The notes under the pieces: model-generated
Told to the model about the DNA's origin: nothing
The model's input: the letters and a program-made list of their open reading frames with translations, nothing else
The model's database searches: none
Position numbers and translations under genes: made by a program
In this document: positions 44,424-53,173 of the stretch, piece after piece
Layout: the number at the start of each line of letters is the position of its first letter
Numbering within the stretch: the stretch's first letter is position 1
IMG/VR virus record: IMGVR_UViG_3300010885_029461
Location: 1 to 64,000 of that record
DNA: 64,000 nucleotides
Reading direction: 5' to 3' (one strand)
Source of the DNA: a virus

Positions 44424-45476
44424 TTATGATAAGTTTGGGTTTACACCTGTACGTTCGTTTACACCGGGAGTCGGTTGAAATGCATCAGGGTTTCTAGAAG
44501 GTCCAAGAGCATTAAAAATAGCAGTTTGTAAATCTCGTACATCTGCGATGGCTTCTACTTTAGAACCTTTATCCATTGCGCTCATGATATTTCGGGTTGG
44601 AAGAATAAGGGATTTAAATGTCATATTGAATTCGTATGCTTCTGGTATAATACGGGAAATGCCTTGATTTTTAATTACACGCGTGTTTCCAATGTTTGTT
44701 ATAGTTAACGAATCCATATAACATGCGGGAAAATTTACTACATCTTTTATAAACAATGAGTAGATGACTACTGGATCATTTAATGCGAAATTACGACGAC
44801 TTGGAGAATTTTGATAAGTTAATATATATGCAAGATTTCTATTACTGTCTATATCATCTAACGATACCGTGTTAAATAAATGAAATTTTACTGATATAGA
44901 ATTTTCTGAAGTTGATGACCATTTTTGAGGTAATTCGAAGCTAACATTACCGGGAAAATAGGTATTTGCGGCTGCTATACCTAAATTCGCCACAGTAGCC
45001 AATTGGCCCAGCATAGAAACTTCTTTAGAAAAAAGGTTTGTTGATTGCTTTCCAAATCCAAGCATAGTTTTTCCTAACTCAATAGTTGAGTGGAAAGGGC
45101 TTTTACCATCTTCGCCTGAAAAATTAGTAGTTCTATTATGTTTACTGGTGGAAAAATAAGGAAATCTATACGTGAATCCAGTGGGTTGTGCCAGATATTT
45201 ATATTTGTAAACTTCTGAAGGATCGGTGGGGGCAAAAGCGGCGTCTAACCCATTATCAATCGCATTAGCAGCAATACGAGAATAATAAAGTAAAGATGCC
45301 CCCAATTGTCCTGTAGTTTGTTGATATTCAACTAATTCCACATACGGGACATCTACTCTGGCGTTTTTGGGGGATAATGTCCATGAAAAATTATCGACTA
45401 CGTTCACCAATCCTGTTCCCCCATCGGGCTGTAGGAAACGGCTATCACTATCAGATGGTTTATATTTCAAAGGCAT
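44424..45476 (-). CDS. Baseplate/tail-tube-associated protein (gp48/gp54-like candidate)
   Basis: A 350-residue protein. The C-terminal half (VSFELPQKWSSTSENSISVKFHLFNT, YQNSPSRRNF, NFPACYMDSLTITNIGNTR) has the layout of tube-cap proteins on which the tail tube polymerises. Placed between the LysM-like and tape-measure genes, which fits. Orthology to T4 gp48 or gp54 is unproven. Confidence 0.45.
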   Translation of the reverse strand: MPLKYKPSDSDSRFLQPDGGTGLVNVVDNFSWTLSPKNARVDVPYVELVEYQQTTGQLGASLLYYSRIAANAIDNGLDAAFAPTDPSEVYKYKYLAQPTGFTYRFPYFSTSKHNRTTNFSGEDGKSPFHSTIELGKTMLGFGKQSTNLFSKEVSMLGQLATVANLGIAAANTYFPGNVSFELPQKWSSTSENSISVKFHLFNTVSLDDIDSNRNLAYILTYQNSPSRRNFALNDPVVIYSLFIKDVVNFPACYMDSLTITNIGNTRVIKNQGISRIIPEAYEFNMTFKSLILPTRNIMSAMDKGSKVEAIADVRDLQTAIFNALGPSRNPDAFQPTPGVNERTGVNPNLS

Positions 45477-45482
45477 AGTAAT

Positions 45483-45490
45483 TATTTATT
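45483..45490 (-). promoter_or_regulatory. Late-type promoter AATAAATA
   Basis: Ends 6 bases before the ATG at 45476. Confidence 0.6.
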
Positions 45491-45496
45491 ATGTTA

Positions 45497-47596
45497 TTAG
45501 CGAATGGCACTATTAACTTGATTTCTCATAGAATGGATAGGATCATGTGAAGAACTGAATCCCCCCTGCGAACTTCCTCCTTTATTAGAAGTAGCCGCAA
45601 CAGTTTTAACAATTGCCCCACTACCCTCGATAGTTGCATGAACATTGGCGGTCATAATCTCAATCAAAGCATCCAATTTATCTTTCATTATGTTATTCAT
45701 TTGTTTCATTGCAAGATCAAACGGCCCACCCGTTTTAGCCATCAGAATTTGATCTTTAGAATGGGGTTGAATCACGGTGGCATCCTTAACAGATGTGGTT
45801 TTTATATTTTTAATGTCAGTTCGTGGTTCTTTGAAATTAACCCCATCCATTTTTGCAGTATTTACTTTTACAGGATCATCAAAAAAAGAAGTGGCGGAAT
45901 CATATAATGATTTCGACCATGAAGAGATTTTATCTGCTAAATTAGTAGGGTTATACCATGATTTAACATTGCTGGTTATTTTAGAAGGCGTTTCATCCTG
46001 ACTTGGGGAACTTAACCATGAAATAAAACTAAATGTAGATGATAATCCCGGTATATACATCATAGATGATAATACTGTTAATATATCACTTATTCCACCC
46101 ATTGGATCACTGAATGATTTATCAATAGCCTTTCCAATCTTAATCAGACTGCCAATTATAGGTAAATCTTCTAAATTTTTACCTATCTTTTCTTCTATCC
46201 AACTTCGCATAGACCCAAAAACGCTAGAAATACCACCCCCTAATATGGACAGTTTCCCTTCATTTGGATTAGAATCTTGTTTATAATCTAAAAACATATT
46301 AAGTGCATCAATACCTAGTCCAACAGCAGTACCCCAACCGGGGACTAAATATGCCAATCCTGCGGCAAACTCCAACAATCCACCAAAGTAGTCCCCTTTC
46401 ATCATTCTCTGCACCCCAAACCCCCATGAAATAAGAGTACCTATACCGGGAATCCACTTTACAACTTTAAGTAATTTTGGAACCACTTTTGCTACAAAAC
46501 TGGTTAGTTTTCCAATGATACCGCTTACAGGTTTTGCTCCTGATGAAGGCGTAGCAAATTGCATAAATGAATCAAATATTTTTCCCCAATTTTTTAAATC
46601 GAAAATTTTAAAGGTTAATTTATTCACCCACTTAATCGCCATATACAAAACACCTTTTGCAACGGTAGTAGCCTCTTCCACTAGCCCATTAAACACTGGC
46701 ACTATTATTTTATTAAAGGCGGTTTTGATGATCCACCATGCACCTTTAAATGTGGCAACAATACCAGATTGTAATTTATCTATTATACTTTTATTAGATA
46801 GAAATTCCCCAATAGAGGTGAATAGAGAAGATATTAATTCTTTAATTCTGTTTTTAAGTATCTTACCCCCTTCAGATTCGTCCATTTTTTCACTCAACCA
46901 GTTCACCCCTAATAATGCTGCCCCTATACCGAGTATGGATGCCAACCATCCACCCCCCGAAGGTGTCTCGCCAGATACATTATTGTTGACAACCGCAGTG
47001 TTAACTTGTGTGGGCCTAATAGTAGCGTTGTTTATAGGCGAATTAGAAGAAGTTGGTAATATTTTCTCTTTATTAGTAAATGATGACAGGGCAGTTAATG
47101 CACTTATACTGAACCCTGTAACAACCACAGGTAACATATTCATTGGACTTCCGGGCCATTTCCATTTGGTACCGAATAGTGCCACTTTCAATAACCCATC
47201 AGAGGTTAATTTATATGGAGTGTTACTAGCCCCTTTACCACTAGGAGTATTGATATGTGACATTGCTTTAATATAAGAATCCATTAAATCTAAACTAGTC
47301 ATAGTTTTTTTGATTTTTATATTAAATGACTTCAATGTTCTATTGAGCCAATTTGTCTCTTTTCTAAAAACTGCTAAAGGTGATGCAGCACCCACATGCA
47401 ATGATCTAACATCTAACCGAAGATCGTCAAAAATTTCATGTATATAACTTAGTGGTCCGGTTTTAGCATTCAGTGGTGCATCTTTATCATCGAAAAGTTC
47501 ACTCACTCTAGTCGCTAGATATCCCATACCTTTACCTTTCGATGCCATATATGCATCAATCGCGGTTAATAAGTCATTGGGAGTTGTTGTTGCCAT
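45497..47596 (-). CDS. Tape-measure-like tail protein
   Basis: A 699-residue protein, one of the largest in the tail block. It has several hydrophobic, Trp/Gly-rich segments (GWLASILGIGAALLGVNWL, IPGIGTLISWGFGVQ, LLEFAAGLAYLVPGWGTAVG) of the sort found in tape-measure proteins, which fill the tail tube and can enter the host membrane. T4 gp29 is 590 residues. Compositional and positional evidence only. A 253-residue antisense frame inside it is a shadow. Confidence 0.6.
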   Translation of the reverse strand: MATTTPNDLLTAIDAYMASKGKGMGYLATRVSELFDDKDAPLNAKTGPLSYIHEIFDDLRLDVRSLHVGAASPLAVFRKETNWLNRTLKSFNIKIKKTMTSLDLMDSYIKAMSHINTPSGKGASNTPYKLTSDGLLKVALFGTKWKWPGSPMNMLPVVVTGFSISALTALSSFTNKEKILPTSSNSPINNATIRPTQVNTAVVNNNVSGETPSGGGWLASILGIGAALLGVNWLSEKMDESEGGKILKNRIKELISSLFTSIGEFLSNKSIIDKLQSGIVATFKGAWWIIKTAFNKIIVPVFNGLVEEATTVAKGVLYMAIKWVNKLTFKIFDLKNWGKIFDSFMQFATPSSGAKPVSGIIGKLTSFVAKVVPKLLKVVKWIPGIGTLISWGFGVQRMMKGDYFGGLLEFAAGLAYLVPGWGTAVGLGIDALNMFLDYKQDSNPNEGKLSILGGGISSVFGSMRSWIEEKIGKNLEDLPIIGSLIKIGKAIDKSFSDPMGGISDILTVLSSMMYIPGLSSTFSFISWLSSPSQDETPSKITSNVKSWYNPTNLADKISSWSKSLYDSATSFFDDPVKVNTAKMDGVNFKEPRTDIKNIKTTSVKDATVIQPHSKDQILMAKTGGPFDLAMKQMNNIMKDKLDALIEIMTANVHATIEGSGAIVKTVAATSNKGGSSQGGFSSSHDPIHSMRNQVNSAIR

Positions 47597-47619
47597 TAAT
47601 TCTATTTATTTCATATATA
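47590..47619 (+). promoter_or_regulatory. Promoter TTGCCA-18-TATATA
   Basis: The -10 ends 6 bases before the ATG at 47626; divergent from the late-type box of the tape-measure-like gene. Confidence 0.35.
47603..47610 (-). promoter_or_regulatory. Late-type promoter AATAAATA (tape measure)
   Basis: Ends 6 bases before the ATG at 47596, within a 29-base divergent intergenic gap. Confidence 0.6.
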
Positions 47620-47625
47620 AAGTAT

Positions 47626-48087
47626 ATGTCCTCAATTTTAATTTATGAACAAGCCCTATATTCTGATAAATTCCGTAATGATGTAGAATGTGGCAAATAT
47701 TCTGACACCCAATTAACGAAAATGGTGGAGAATAATGAATTAAATGCCTTCCAGTTGAAGGTTGTACAGGAATTAGCGCCTAATGTTCAGGCACAACCTG
47801 CACAGCAAGCCCAACAACAGCAACAGCCCGCTCAACAAACCCAAAGTGGATATAAGCCAAATGTTTCAGTTGCTAAAAATGCAGGTTCGCAAGCATGGAA
47901 ATCAATCGTAGGTAATATTAAGTCCACCCAACTTTTGAAACAGTTAAAAAACTTACAAACTGCCAATCCAAATGACAAATATGTAGTGGATGTGACTAAT
48001 TACATCATTCAAGCATTTACTCAGTTAAACGGACATTTAAATCCGACATCTGTTAGACAGGCTGCTCCACAGAATCCTACTCTATAA
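47626..48087 (+). CDS. Gln/Ala-rich hypothetical protein
   Basis: A 153-residue protein from the ATG at 47626; the longer frame from 47542 would overlap the divergent tape-measure-like gene. The middle (AQPAQQAQQQQQPAQQTQ) is low complexity, flanked by helical segments. The only plus-strand gene inside the tail block; it converges with and overlaps the next minus-strand gene by 11 bases. Confidence 0.6.
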   Translation: MSSILIYEQALYSDKFRNDVECGKYSDTQLTKMVENNELNAFQLKVVQELAPNVQAQPAQQAQQQQQPAQQTQSGYKPNVSVAKNAGSQAWKSIVGNIKSTQLLKQLKNLQTANPNDKYVVDVTNYIIQAFTQLNGHLNPTSVRQAAPQNPTL

Positions 48088-48910
48088 AGAATGCAGCATC
48101 TATTTTGATGGTTCCTGTATAAGAAACTCCGTCAATAATCTTTGTTACCTTAGTAGCATTCTGCATATCTTTACCAAAGGCATCATCCACTTTCTTTATA
48201 ATATCTAGAAGTGCCTTAGAGGATAAATGTTCCACAATTGCTATACGCTCATTTACATTACGAACTGCTAGATCGACTAAGGTATCATTTATAGTTAGAG
48301 TTTTGACAAATGGTGCAATATGACTTAAGAACATCGGAGCAATCAGAGTTTTTAACTGTTGATTATTGGTTCCGTCAATTTTAGAAATCTTTTCTTGGTA
48401 TAAATTATTCTCAAAGACAAATTCTTCTTTGATTGATGGAATATTTAATGTATAATTATATACCATTGTGTCTTCGTTCTTTGTTCCATCTGTTATGGTT
48501 TCAAAACTAGGCGAATTCTTTTTAAGTTTTTCAATATGCTTACTGAGTGAAATAGATTTTTCAATTTTCTGTTCGCCATCAGCAGATACGAAAGTGATTT
48601 TATATTCATCTTGTATATTTTTAGAGCGCAACTGCAACAAAATCAATATTTTATCATATAAATTCAAAGTGTTCAAGTCTATAGTTGAACCTAACACATC
48701 CGCTAACACATTATACATGACTAATATGAATTGATTTTCGGCAAACGGTCCCTCAACAGTAGTTTTTACTATATTTTTTGTGTGGTTTGCATTTAATGTC
48801 TTAGATACTATCTCTTTTTTCAAAGAAGGAACAAAAATATTAGACTCTAACGTCTTATTAGCGGACTCTAATAGATTTAGAATGTCATTAAACTGTGAAA
48901 TCTCTTGCAT
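48077..48910 (-). CDS. Putative structural or baseplate assembly protein
   Basis: A 277-residue protein rich in Lys, Asn and Ile, encoded next to the gp26-like gene. Its layout (N-terminal helix, VEGPFAENQFILVMYNVLADVL, C-terminal GTIKIDAAFFIE) may be that of a related hub-assembly protein, but I cannot assign a family. It has a TTAAATA box 8 bases upstream of the ATG. Confidence 0.45.
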   Translation of the reverse strand: MQEISQFNDILNLLESANKTLESNIFVPSLKKEIVSKTLNANHTKNIVKTTVEGPFAENQFILVMYNVLADVLGSTIDLNTLNLYDKILILLQLRSKNIQDEYKITFVSADGEQKIEKSISLSKHIEKLKKNSPSFETITDGTKNEDTMVYNYTLNIPSIKEEFVFENNLYQEKISKIDGTNNQQLKTLIAPMFLSHIAPFVKTLTINDTLVDLAVRNVNERIAIVEHLSSKALLDIIKKVDDAFGKDMQNATKVTKIIDGVSYTGTIKIDAAFFIE

Positions 48911-48918
48911 ATAGCTAA

Positions 48919-48925
48919 TATTTAA
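48919..48925 (-). promoter_or_regulatory. Late-type promoter TTAAATA
   Basis: Ends 8 bases before the ATG at 48910; one mismatch to the common box. Confidence 0.4.
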
Positions 48926-48936
48926 CTCTTTAAAAA

Positions 48937-49911
48937 TTAAAATCCAGCAAATTCCGAGGGAGATTTATCAGCGTCTGCGAAAAGATCAATAGAATTACTT
49001 GGTACTTCTGATTTTTCCGATTTTTTATACGTTGATTTAGCAAAATTGACTAACATTTGTGTTTCTTTCGGCGTTATTTTGTCTAAAAAAGAACTATCCA
49101 TATGTGATATTGATGTAATATTGAAATAATCACTTAATAATCCGTCTAAAGTGTTATCTTTGAAAAACATTTTCAGAAGATATATCATATTATCTGATCC
49201 CATTTTTATTTCAAATTTAGTACCACACTCTTTACAGTTCAAATCTAGAAATACAATTTGATTGAATAATGCATATAGTGGTTCTGCAAAGATATCGCGG
49301 ATGTTTAAGATAAGTGATATCGGAATCTTTTCAAGTATAGTTGTTTTTTCAGGAATGGATAATTTATCCACATCAATAACAACAGAATCACTAATAATAT
49401 ATCGGATATACCCGAACAAATATTTTTCAATATTTTTATCAGTGGTGTCATTTGATAAATTATTATTTTGATGGTATAATAAATTTTCATACTCCTGTTC
49501 TATAGTAGGAATGTCACATATAATCTGTAAGGGATAATTATCCACGGCTATCACAGTTTTGAACGATTTATCAATAGTTAATCCTAAATTATCAAGTAAA
49601 GTATTTAGGTCTATGCGTATTCGAACTTCCTTTTCACATTTTTCACATTCCTTAACCAAATCCAGCAAAGAATTATAACTTAATATTTTAAAAAACAATA
49701 CAATAACAAATCTATCAAGTATTGTGAATTTTTTATAATCAAAAGACTCTACCATGTTACATTCTATGATAGTGTTTAAATTATAAAGAAAATCTAGATG
49801 AGTGTCATCATCGACATTTTTCAAAATTATACGATACTGTTCATTTGTTAATTCGTTAAATCGAATATTTCTTTGTAATGATGGTATCCAAATTAAATAT
49901 GTGTTCCGCAT
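48937..49911 (-). CDS. Baseplate hub/assembly protein (gp26-like candidate)
   Basis: A 324-residue protein. It begins with a short beta region (YLIWIPSLQRNIRFNELT) as in T4-type gp26/baseplate proteins, and has two Cys-x-x-Cys spots (Cys89/Cys92 and CKECG near residue 225), a pattern seen in that family. It probably helps assemble the hub and may bind zinc. Confidence 0.55.
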   Translation of the reverse strand: MRNTYLIWIPSLQRNIRFNELTNEQYRIILKNVDDDTHLDFLYNLNTIIECNMVESFDYKKFTILDRFVIVLFFKILSYNSLLDLVKECEKCEKEVRIRIDLNTLLDNLGLTIDKSFKTVIAVDNYPLQIICDIPTIEQEYENLLYHQNNNLSNDTTDKNIEKYLFGYIRYIISDSVVIDVDKLSIPEKTTILEKIPISLILNIRDIFAEPLYALFNQIVFLDLNCKECGTKFEIKMGSDNMIYLLKMFFKDNTLDGLLSDYFNITSISHMDSSFLDKITPKETQMLVNFAKSTYKKSEKSEVPSNSIDLFADADKSPSEFAGF

Positions 49912-49921
49912 TATGTTGATA

Positions 49922-49928
49922 TATTTAG
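49922..49928 (-). promoter_or_regulatory. Late-type promoter CTAAATA
   Basis: Ends 10 bases before the ATG at 49911, the longest gap among the late-type boxes other than gp32. Confidence 0.4.
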
Positions 49929-50681
49929 TTACGGATTATATCCCATGTCGGATACCGAATAACTATTATATACAAATCCTGCTTGGCGTTTAGGATAGTC
50001 TGTAGAACTTTCGTAACTTTTTTGTTCAGGAGAAATATTGATAGGCGCACAATCTTTAAAATGCCACACTTTTCTTATTACAGTAGGTGAACACTCGCCA
50101 TGTTTAGCCAGTTCATACACATCAATGTCCGCCTTTATACTTAATTGATTAGCAATCAATCCTTCATGAGCAACAACTATGCTCCAAGGGCGCAATACTC
50201 CATCGGTAAATGATCTATTAGTTTCCAGAAACCCAATATCTAAATTGTTAAAATTTGCTCGACCTGATATCACTGGAGCATTAATAAACCCTCTATTACC
50301 ACCCTCTGTTATTCCTACGTGTTCGGTATTGACAGTCTCCCCCGGTAGATTAACACCTTGAGCAAATATACACCCTATAACGTCTTGAGTAGCATGTGTC
50401 CATGTAGTATCAAGGGACATACCAATATTCCAGCCAGCAGGCTCTAAAGAAGGTAAACGCTGTTTTATTTTATTGAATAGATGATTTTTGTTTTTAGCAG
50501 TAATCACTAATACCCATTGAAAGTTTAATGGAATATTAAATGCCCAATCACACATTTTTCGATGGAAATATGGAATATGTGATTGTGTAATATCTGGAAT
50601 ATTGGACATCGGACAAGTTTGAAACACTTGTGGAGTGATGTTGCCGCAATTGCTAGGTAGATATATTCCTGATATTAACAT
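49929..50681 (-). CDS. Tail-tube-like or baseplate protein
   Basis: A 250-residue protein. GCIFAQGVNLPGETVN ... GFINAPVISGRANFNN ... FTDGVLRPWSIVVAHEGLI resembles the tube-fold segments of tube-cap proteins (the RPW motif followed by a glycine). Overlaps the upstream gene by one base. It may form the first ring on which the tube assembles. Distinct from the tube candidate at 61006. Confidence 0.5.
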   Translation of the reverse strand: MLISGIYLPSNCGNITPQVFQTCPMSNIPDITQSHIPYFHRKMCDWAFNIPLNFQWVLVITAKNKNHLFNKIKQRLPSLEPAGWNIGMSLDTTWTHATQDVIGCIFAQGVNLPGETVNTEHVGITEGGNRGFINAPVISGRANFNNLDIGFLETNRSFTDGVLRPWSIVVAHEGLIANQLSIKADIDVYELAKHGECSPTVIRKVWHFKDCAPINISPEQKSYESSTDYPKRQAGFVYNSYSVSDMGYNP

Positions 50682-51148
50682 TAATCATTATTTAATCCGC
50701 GTTTCATGTGGTTCCGTTTAACACCATCTTTGAAATAGTTCTTTTTGACTATTCTGCCAACTTTACTAACATTGTTGCTTAAATTATACTTAACCTCCAT
50801 GTCTCCTTGTTTAGAGTTTACGGTGGCACCAACTTTTTTAGGATTTACCCCATCAATACGGATATGTGCGCCATGCCCTTTTGCTATAGCAATTTCTTGC
50901 GGAGTTTTCTGACTTTTGTTTTGTCCTCTTGGACCTTTCTGTGTCCAGATGTTCCCTATATATTGCTGATTGCCTAACTTGGAACGCTGGGAAGCTGTCT
51001 TAGTATTCATTGTGCGTACTTGGCGGGGTTGAGCCTTACTATATTGATTAGTATCCCAATAGCGTGATTTATGTTCTGTGCGCTTACTCTTCGAAGTAAA
51101 TAATTCGGTTATAATCGCGTCACAAAAAGCATCAAAATTCTCTGTCAT
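50681..51148 (-). CDS. Basic hypothetical protein
   Basis: A 155-residue Lys/Arg/Gln-rich protein with a basic C terminus (KRNHMKRGLNND). Late-type box 8 bases upstream. First gene of the minus-strand virion block. It is probably a virion or assembly protein; function unknown. Confidence 0.5.
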   Translation of the reverse strand: MTENFDAFCDAIITELFTSKSKRTEHKSRYWDTNQYSKAQPRQVRTMNTKTASQRSKLGNQQYIGNIWTQKGPRGQNKSQKTPQEIAIAKGHGAHIRIDGVNPKKVGATVNSKQGDMEVKYNLSNNVSKVGRIVKKNYFKDGVKRNHMKRGLNND

Positions 51149-51156
51149 AATATTAT

Positions 51157-51164
51157 TATTTATT
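51157..51164 (-). promoter_or_regulatory. Late-type promoter AATAAATA
   Basis: Ends 8 bases before the ATG at 51148; overlaps by two bases the -35 of the plus-strand promoter for 51201. Confidence 0.55.
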
Positions 51165-51191
51165 GAAAGTATGGCATTGTCATGATATATT
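51163..51191 (+). promoter_or_regulatory. Sigma70-type promoter TTGAAA-17-TATATT
   Basis: The -10 ends 9 bases before the ATG at 51201. Confidence 0.5.
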
Positions 51192-51200
51192 CATGCATAT

Positions 51201-51566
51201 ATGCAGCGAGAACTACGATTCCGAGTTTGGAGTAATGAAAAATGTTTTAAAAAAATAGAGAATACTATTCATGAACTAGATGGTTGTTACATAACAACAA
51301 ACAGAATATCTGTTCATCCGTGCGGAACATTATATGATTCACATAGGGAAGATGTAATAATTGAACAATATACTGGCATCAGTGATATAAATGGTGTTCC
51401 TATTTATGAAAATGATATAATCGAAGCATATTTAACTCCTGAAAATTACCCATCAGATAACCTCATCCGTGGTCCCGTTAAATTTATAAATTTTGGCTGG
51501 TGCCTATACCGACGGACTTTATCCGATCTTGTCGATATTAAAGTTATAGGAAATATACACGAATAA
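51201..51566 (+). CDS. YopX-family protein
   Basis: A 121-residue protein with the YopX layout: RFRVWSNE at the start, IIEQYTGISDINGVPIYENDII in the middle and VIGNIHE at the end. YopX proteins are common in phages of many hosts; their biochemical function is not established. Overlaps the primase gene by one base. Confidence 0.8.
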   Translation: MQRELRFRVWSNEKCFKKIENTIHELDGCYITTNRISVHPCGTLYDSHREDVIIEQYTGISDINGVPIYENDIIEAYLTPENYPSDNLIRGPVKFINFGWCLYRRTLSDLVDIKVIGNIHE

Positions 51567-52549
51567 TGGAAATTCCTCAGTCATATACAATATCTAAATT
51601 CTTTTCTTATGCAAATAAGACTAAGCAGCATTCTCGTTATTTGAACGGGGGTTGCCCTATTTGTCATGAAGGAAGTAATTGGGATACGAAACAACGCTTG
51701 TATTATTACATACAAGACGATTTCTTATATTGTTACAACTGCGCAAGATCATGGAATCCTTATTGGTGGGTTAAAGAAGTTTCCGGTATGACGCATAAGG
51801 AATTGAAAGATGATATTAAGGAATATACCGGAGATTCTGATTATATTTTACAATGGGAACAAGAAGCCGATAAAGAATGGATTTTACCTGATTTACCGGG
51901 GGAATGTGTAAACTTAAGGGATGCCGTACAGCTTAAATTTTATAAAAAATTACCCATTGTTCAGAAAGCATTAGATTATTGTAATTCTCGTAGATTATTC
52001 AATGCAATCAATACACCTAAAACGTTTTATGTATGTCTGAATGACAAGTATCATAAGAATAGATTGATCATACCTTTTTATAAGAATAATCGAATTATTT
52101 GTTATACTTCTCGTAAAATATTAGATGATGATAGTGCAAAGTATTTGTTAAAATTTAATGCACCTAAAACAATATTTAATATTGATAAGATCAAGACAGA
52201 GATTCCTTATATTTTCTTATTCGAAGGTCAGATAGATTCAATGTTTGTTCAAAATGGCGTGGCAGTTTCAGGATTAACCTTAACCCAACAACAGGAACGA
52301 GAATTAGAACAGTTCCCATTTCACGAAAGAATATGGGTTTTGGATAATCTCAAATTTGAGAAAAAAGAAGTAGTTAATAAACTAATTTCTAAATTACGCG
52401 CAGGTGAACGTTTATTTTTCTATGAAAATGAGTTCGCTCCCTTTAAGGATTTAAACGAGTTCTGTGTAGCAAAAAAGCAGGATTTTGTTGATCCTGCTTT
52501 AATTGTGGAGTCTTCTTTTACAGAAGAGAAAGGTTTACTTAGAATTTAA
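51566..52549 (+). CDS. 61: DNA primase (T4 gp61 type)
   Basis: A 327-residue DnaG-type primase. The N-terminal zinc site is Cys30-x2-Cys33 and Cys56-x2-Cys59; the Toprim core includes FLFEGQIDSMFV with the conserved Glu and a later WVLDNL. It makes RNA primers with the gp41-type helicase. T4 gp61 is 342 residues. The last 75 bases contain a hairpin that is a terminator for the convergent minus-strand gene. Confidence 0.85.
   Translation: MEIPQSYTISKFFSYANKTKQHSRYLNGGCPICHEGSNWDTKQRLYYYIQDDFLYCYNCARSWNPYWWVKEVSGMTHKELKDDIKEYTGDSDYILQWEQEADKEWILPDLPGECVNLRDAVQLKFYKKLPIVQKALDYCNSRRLFNAINTPKTFYVCLNDKYHKNRLIIPFYKNNRIICYTSRKILDDDSAKYLLKFNAPKTIFNIDKIKTEIPYIFLFEGQIDSMFVQNGVAVSGLTLTQQQERELEQFPFHERIWVLDNLKFEKKEVVNKLISKLRAGERLFFYENEFAPFKDLNEFCVAKKQDFVDPALIVESSFTEEKGLLRI
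52471..52500 (-). terminator. Minus-strand terminator nested in the primase coding region
   Basis: A 10-bp stem (52474-52483 with 52491-52500). On the minus strand it is followed by T6, so it ends transcription of the gene at 52546-53097. On the plus strand it lacks a T run. Confidence 0.75.
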
Positions 52550-53097
52550 TTATAAGGGCCGGATGGTTCCCTAGGAGCACTTCCTTGACTTGAAGAAGTC
52601 ACGGATTTACGAGCTTTTGATAGATTACCTAATGAATCCTTTACTTCTCTTGCAGCCTGTTCAGTTGCTTGTTCTTCTTTCTTGGAAGAGCTTTTATAAT
52701 CTTCGATAGCTTTAGTTACTTGGTCAAAGTTGGTCTTTTTGACAGTATCACTACGGATGATATTTGCCATTACAGAATAAGGATTGGTCATATCCACTTC
52801 ATCCTTGGTATTAACAAAAGCACTAAGAGTGGTGAGATATTCTTCTAATTGTCCTAAACGAGAATTAATTTCTGACTTATCGAGGCTGTCAATATCGTCG
52901 AGAAGAGCCATTTTCTGATCAAAATTAGCTTCAATTTTCTTAAGACTGTCTTGAATACCAGTAGTGTCAAATGCTTCTGATTCTGTACCATCGTCTAAAA
53001 AGTTAGAGATATCATCACTTCCGTTAGAATCATGTGTAGGATTCCCCAAGTCAGTGTCTTCAAGTAAGAGTTTTGCAAAATAATCACGATAATTCAT
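52546..53097 (-). CDS. Acidic hypothetical protein, probably virion-associated
   Basis: A 183-residue protein; N terminus MNYRDYFAKLLLED looks like a short amphipathic helix followed by an acidic disordered stretch and helices with a coiled coil (IKKIEANFDQ-like, KEEQATEQAAREV). Late-type box upstream. The N-terminal segment resembles in general form the capsid-targeting sequences of T4 prohead proteins, so an internal-head or scaffold role is possible. Confidence 0.5.
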   Translation of the reverse strand: MNYRDYFAKLLLEDTDLGNPTHDSNGSDDISNFLDDGTESEAFDTTGIQDSLKKIEANFDQKMALLDDIDSLDKSEINSRLGQLEEYLTTLSAFVNTKDEVDMTNPYSVMANIIRSDTVKKTNFDQVTKAIEDYKSSSKKEEQATEQAAREVKDSLGNLSKARKSVTSSSQGSAPREPSGPYN

Positions 53098-53104
53098 ATT
53101 ACAG

Positions 53105-53112
53105 TATTTATT
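53105..53112 (-). promoter_or_regulatory. Late-type promoter AATAAATA
   Basis: Ends 7 bases before the ATG at 53097. Confidence 0.55.
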
Positions 53113-53139
53113 CTATATTGATGACATTTTAAATATATG

Positions 53140-53168
53140 TTGCTATTTAAGCGCATAAGATGTATATT
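53140..53168 (+). promoter_or_regulatory. Sigma70-type promoter TTGCTA-17-TATATT
   Basis: The -10 ends exactly 5 bases before the ATG at 53174. Confidence 0.5.
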
Positions 53169-53173
53169 ATGGT

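Noticed and set aside
46515-47276. 253-residue plus-strand open frame
   Set aside because: Antisense shadow of the tape-measure-like gene; no promoter box, no neighbour overlap and no protein-like motif.
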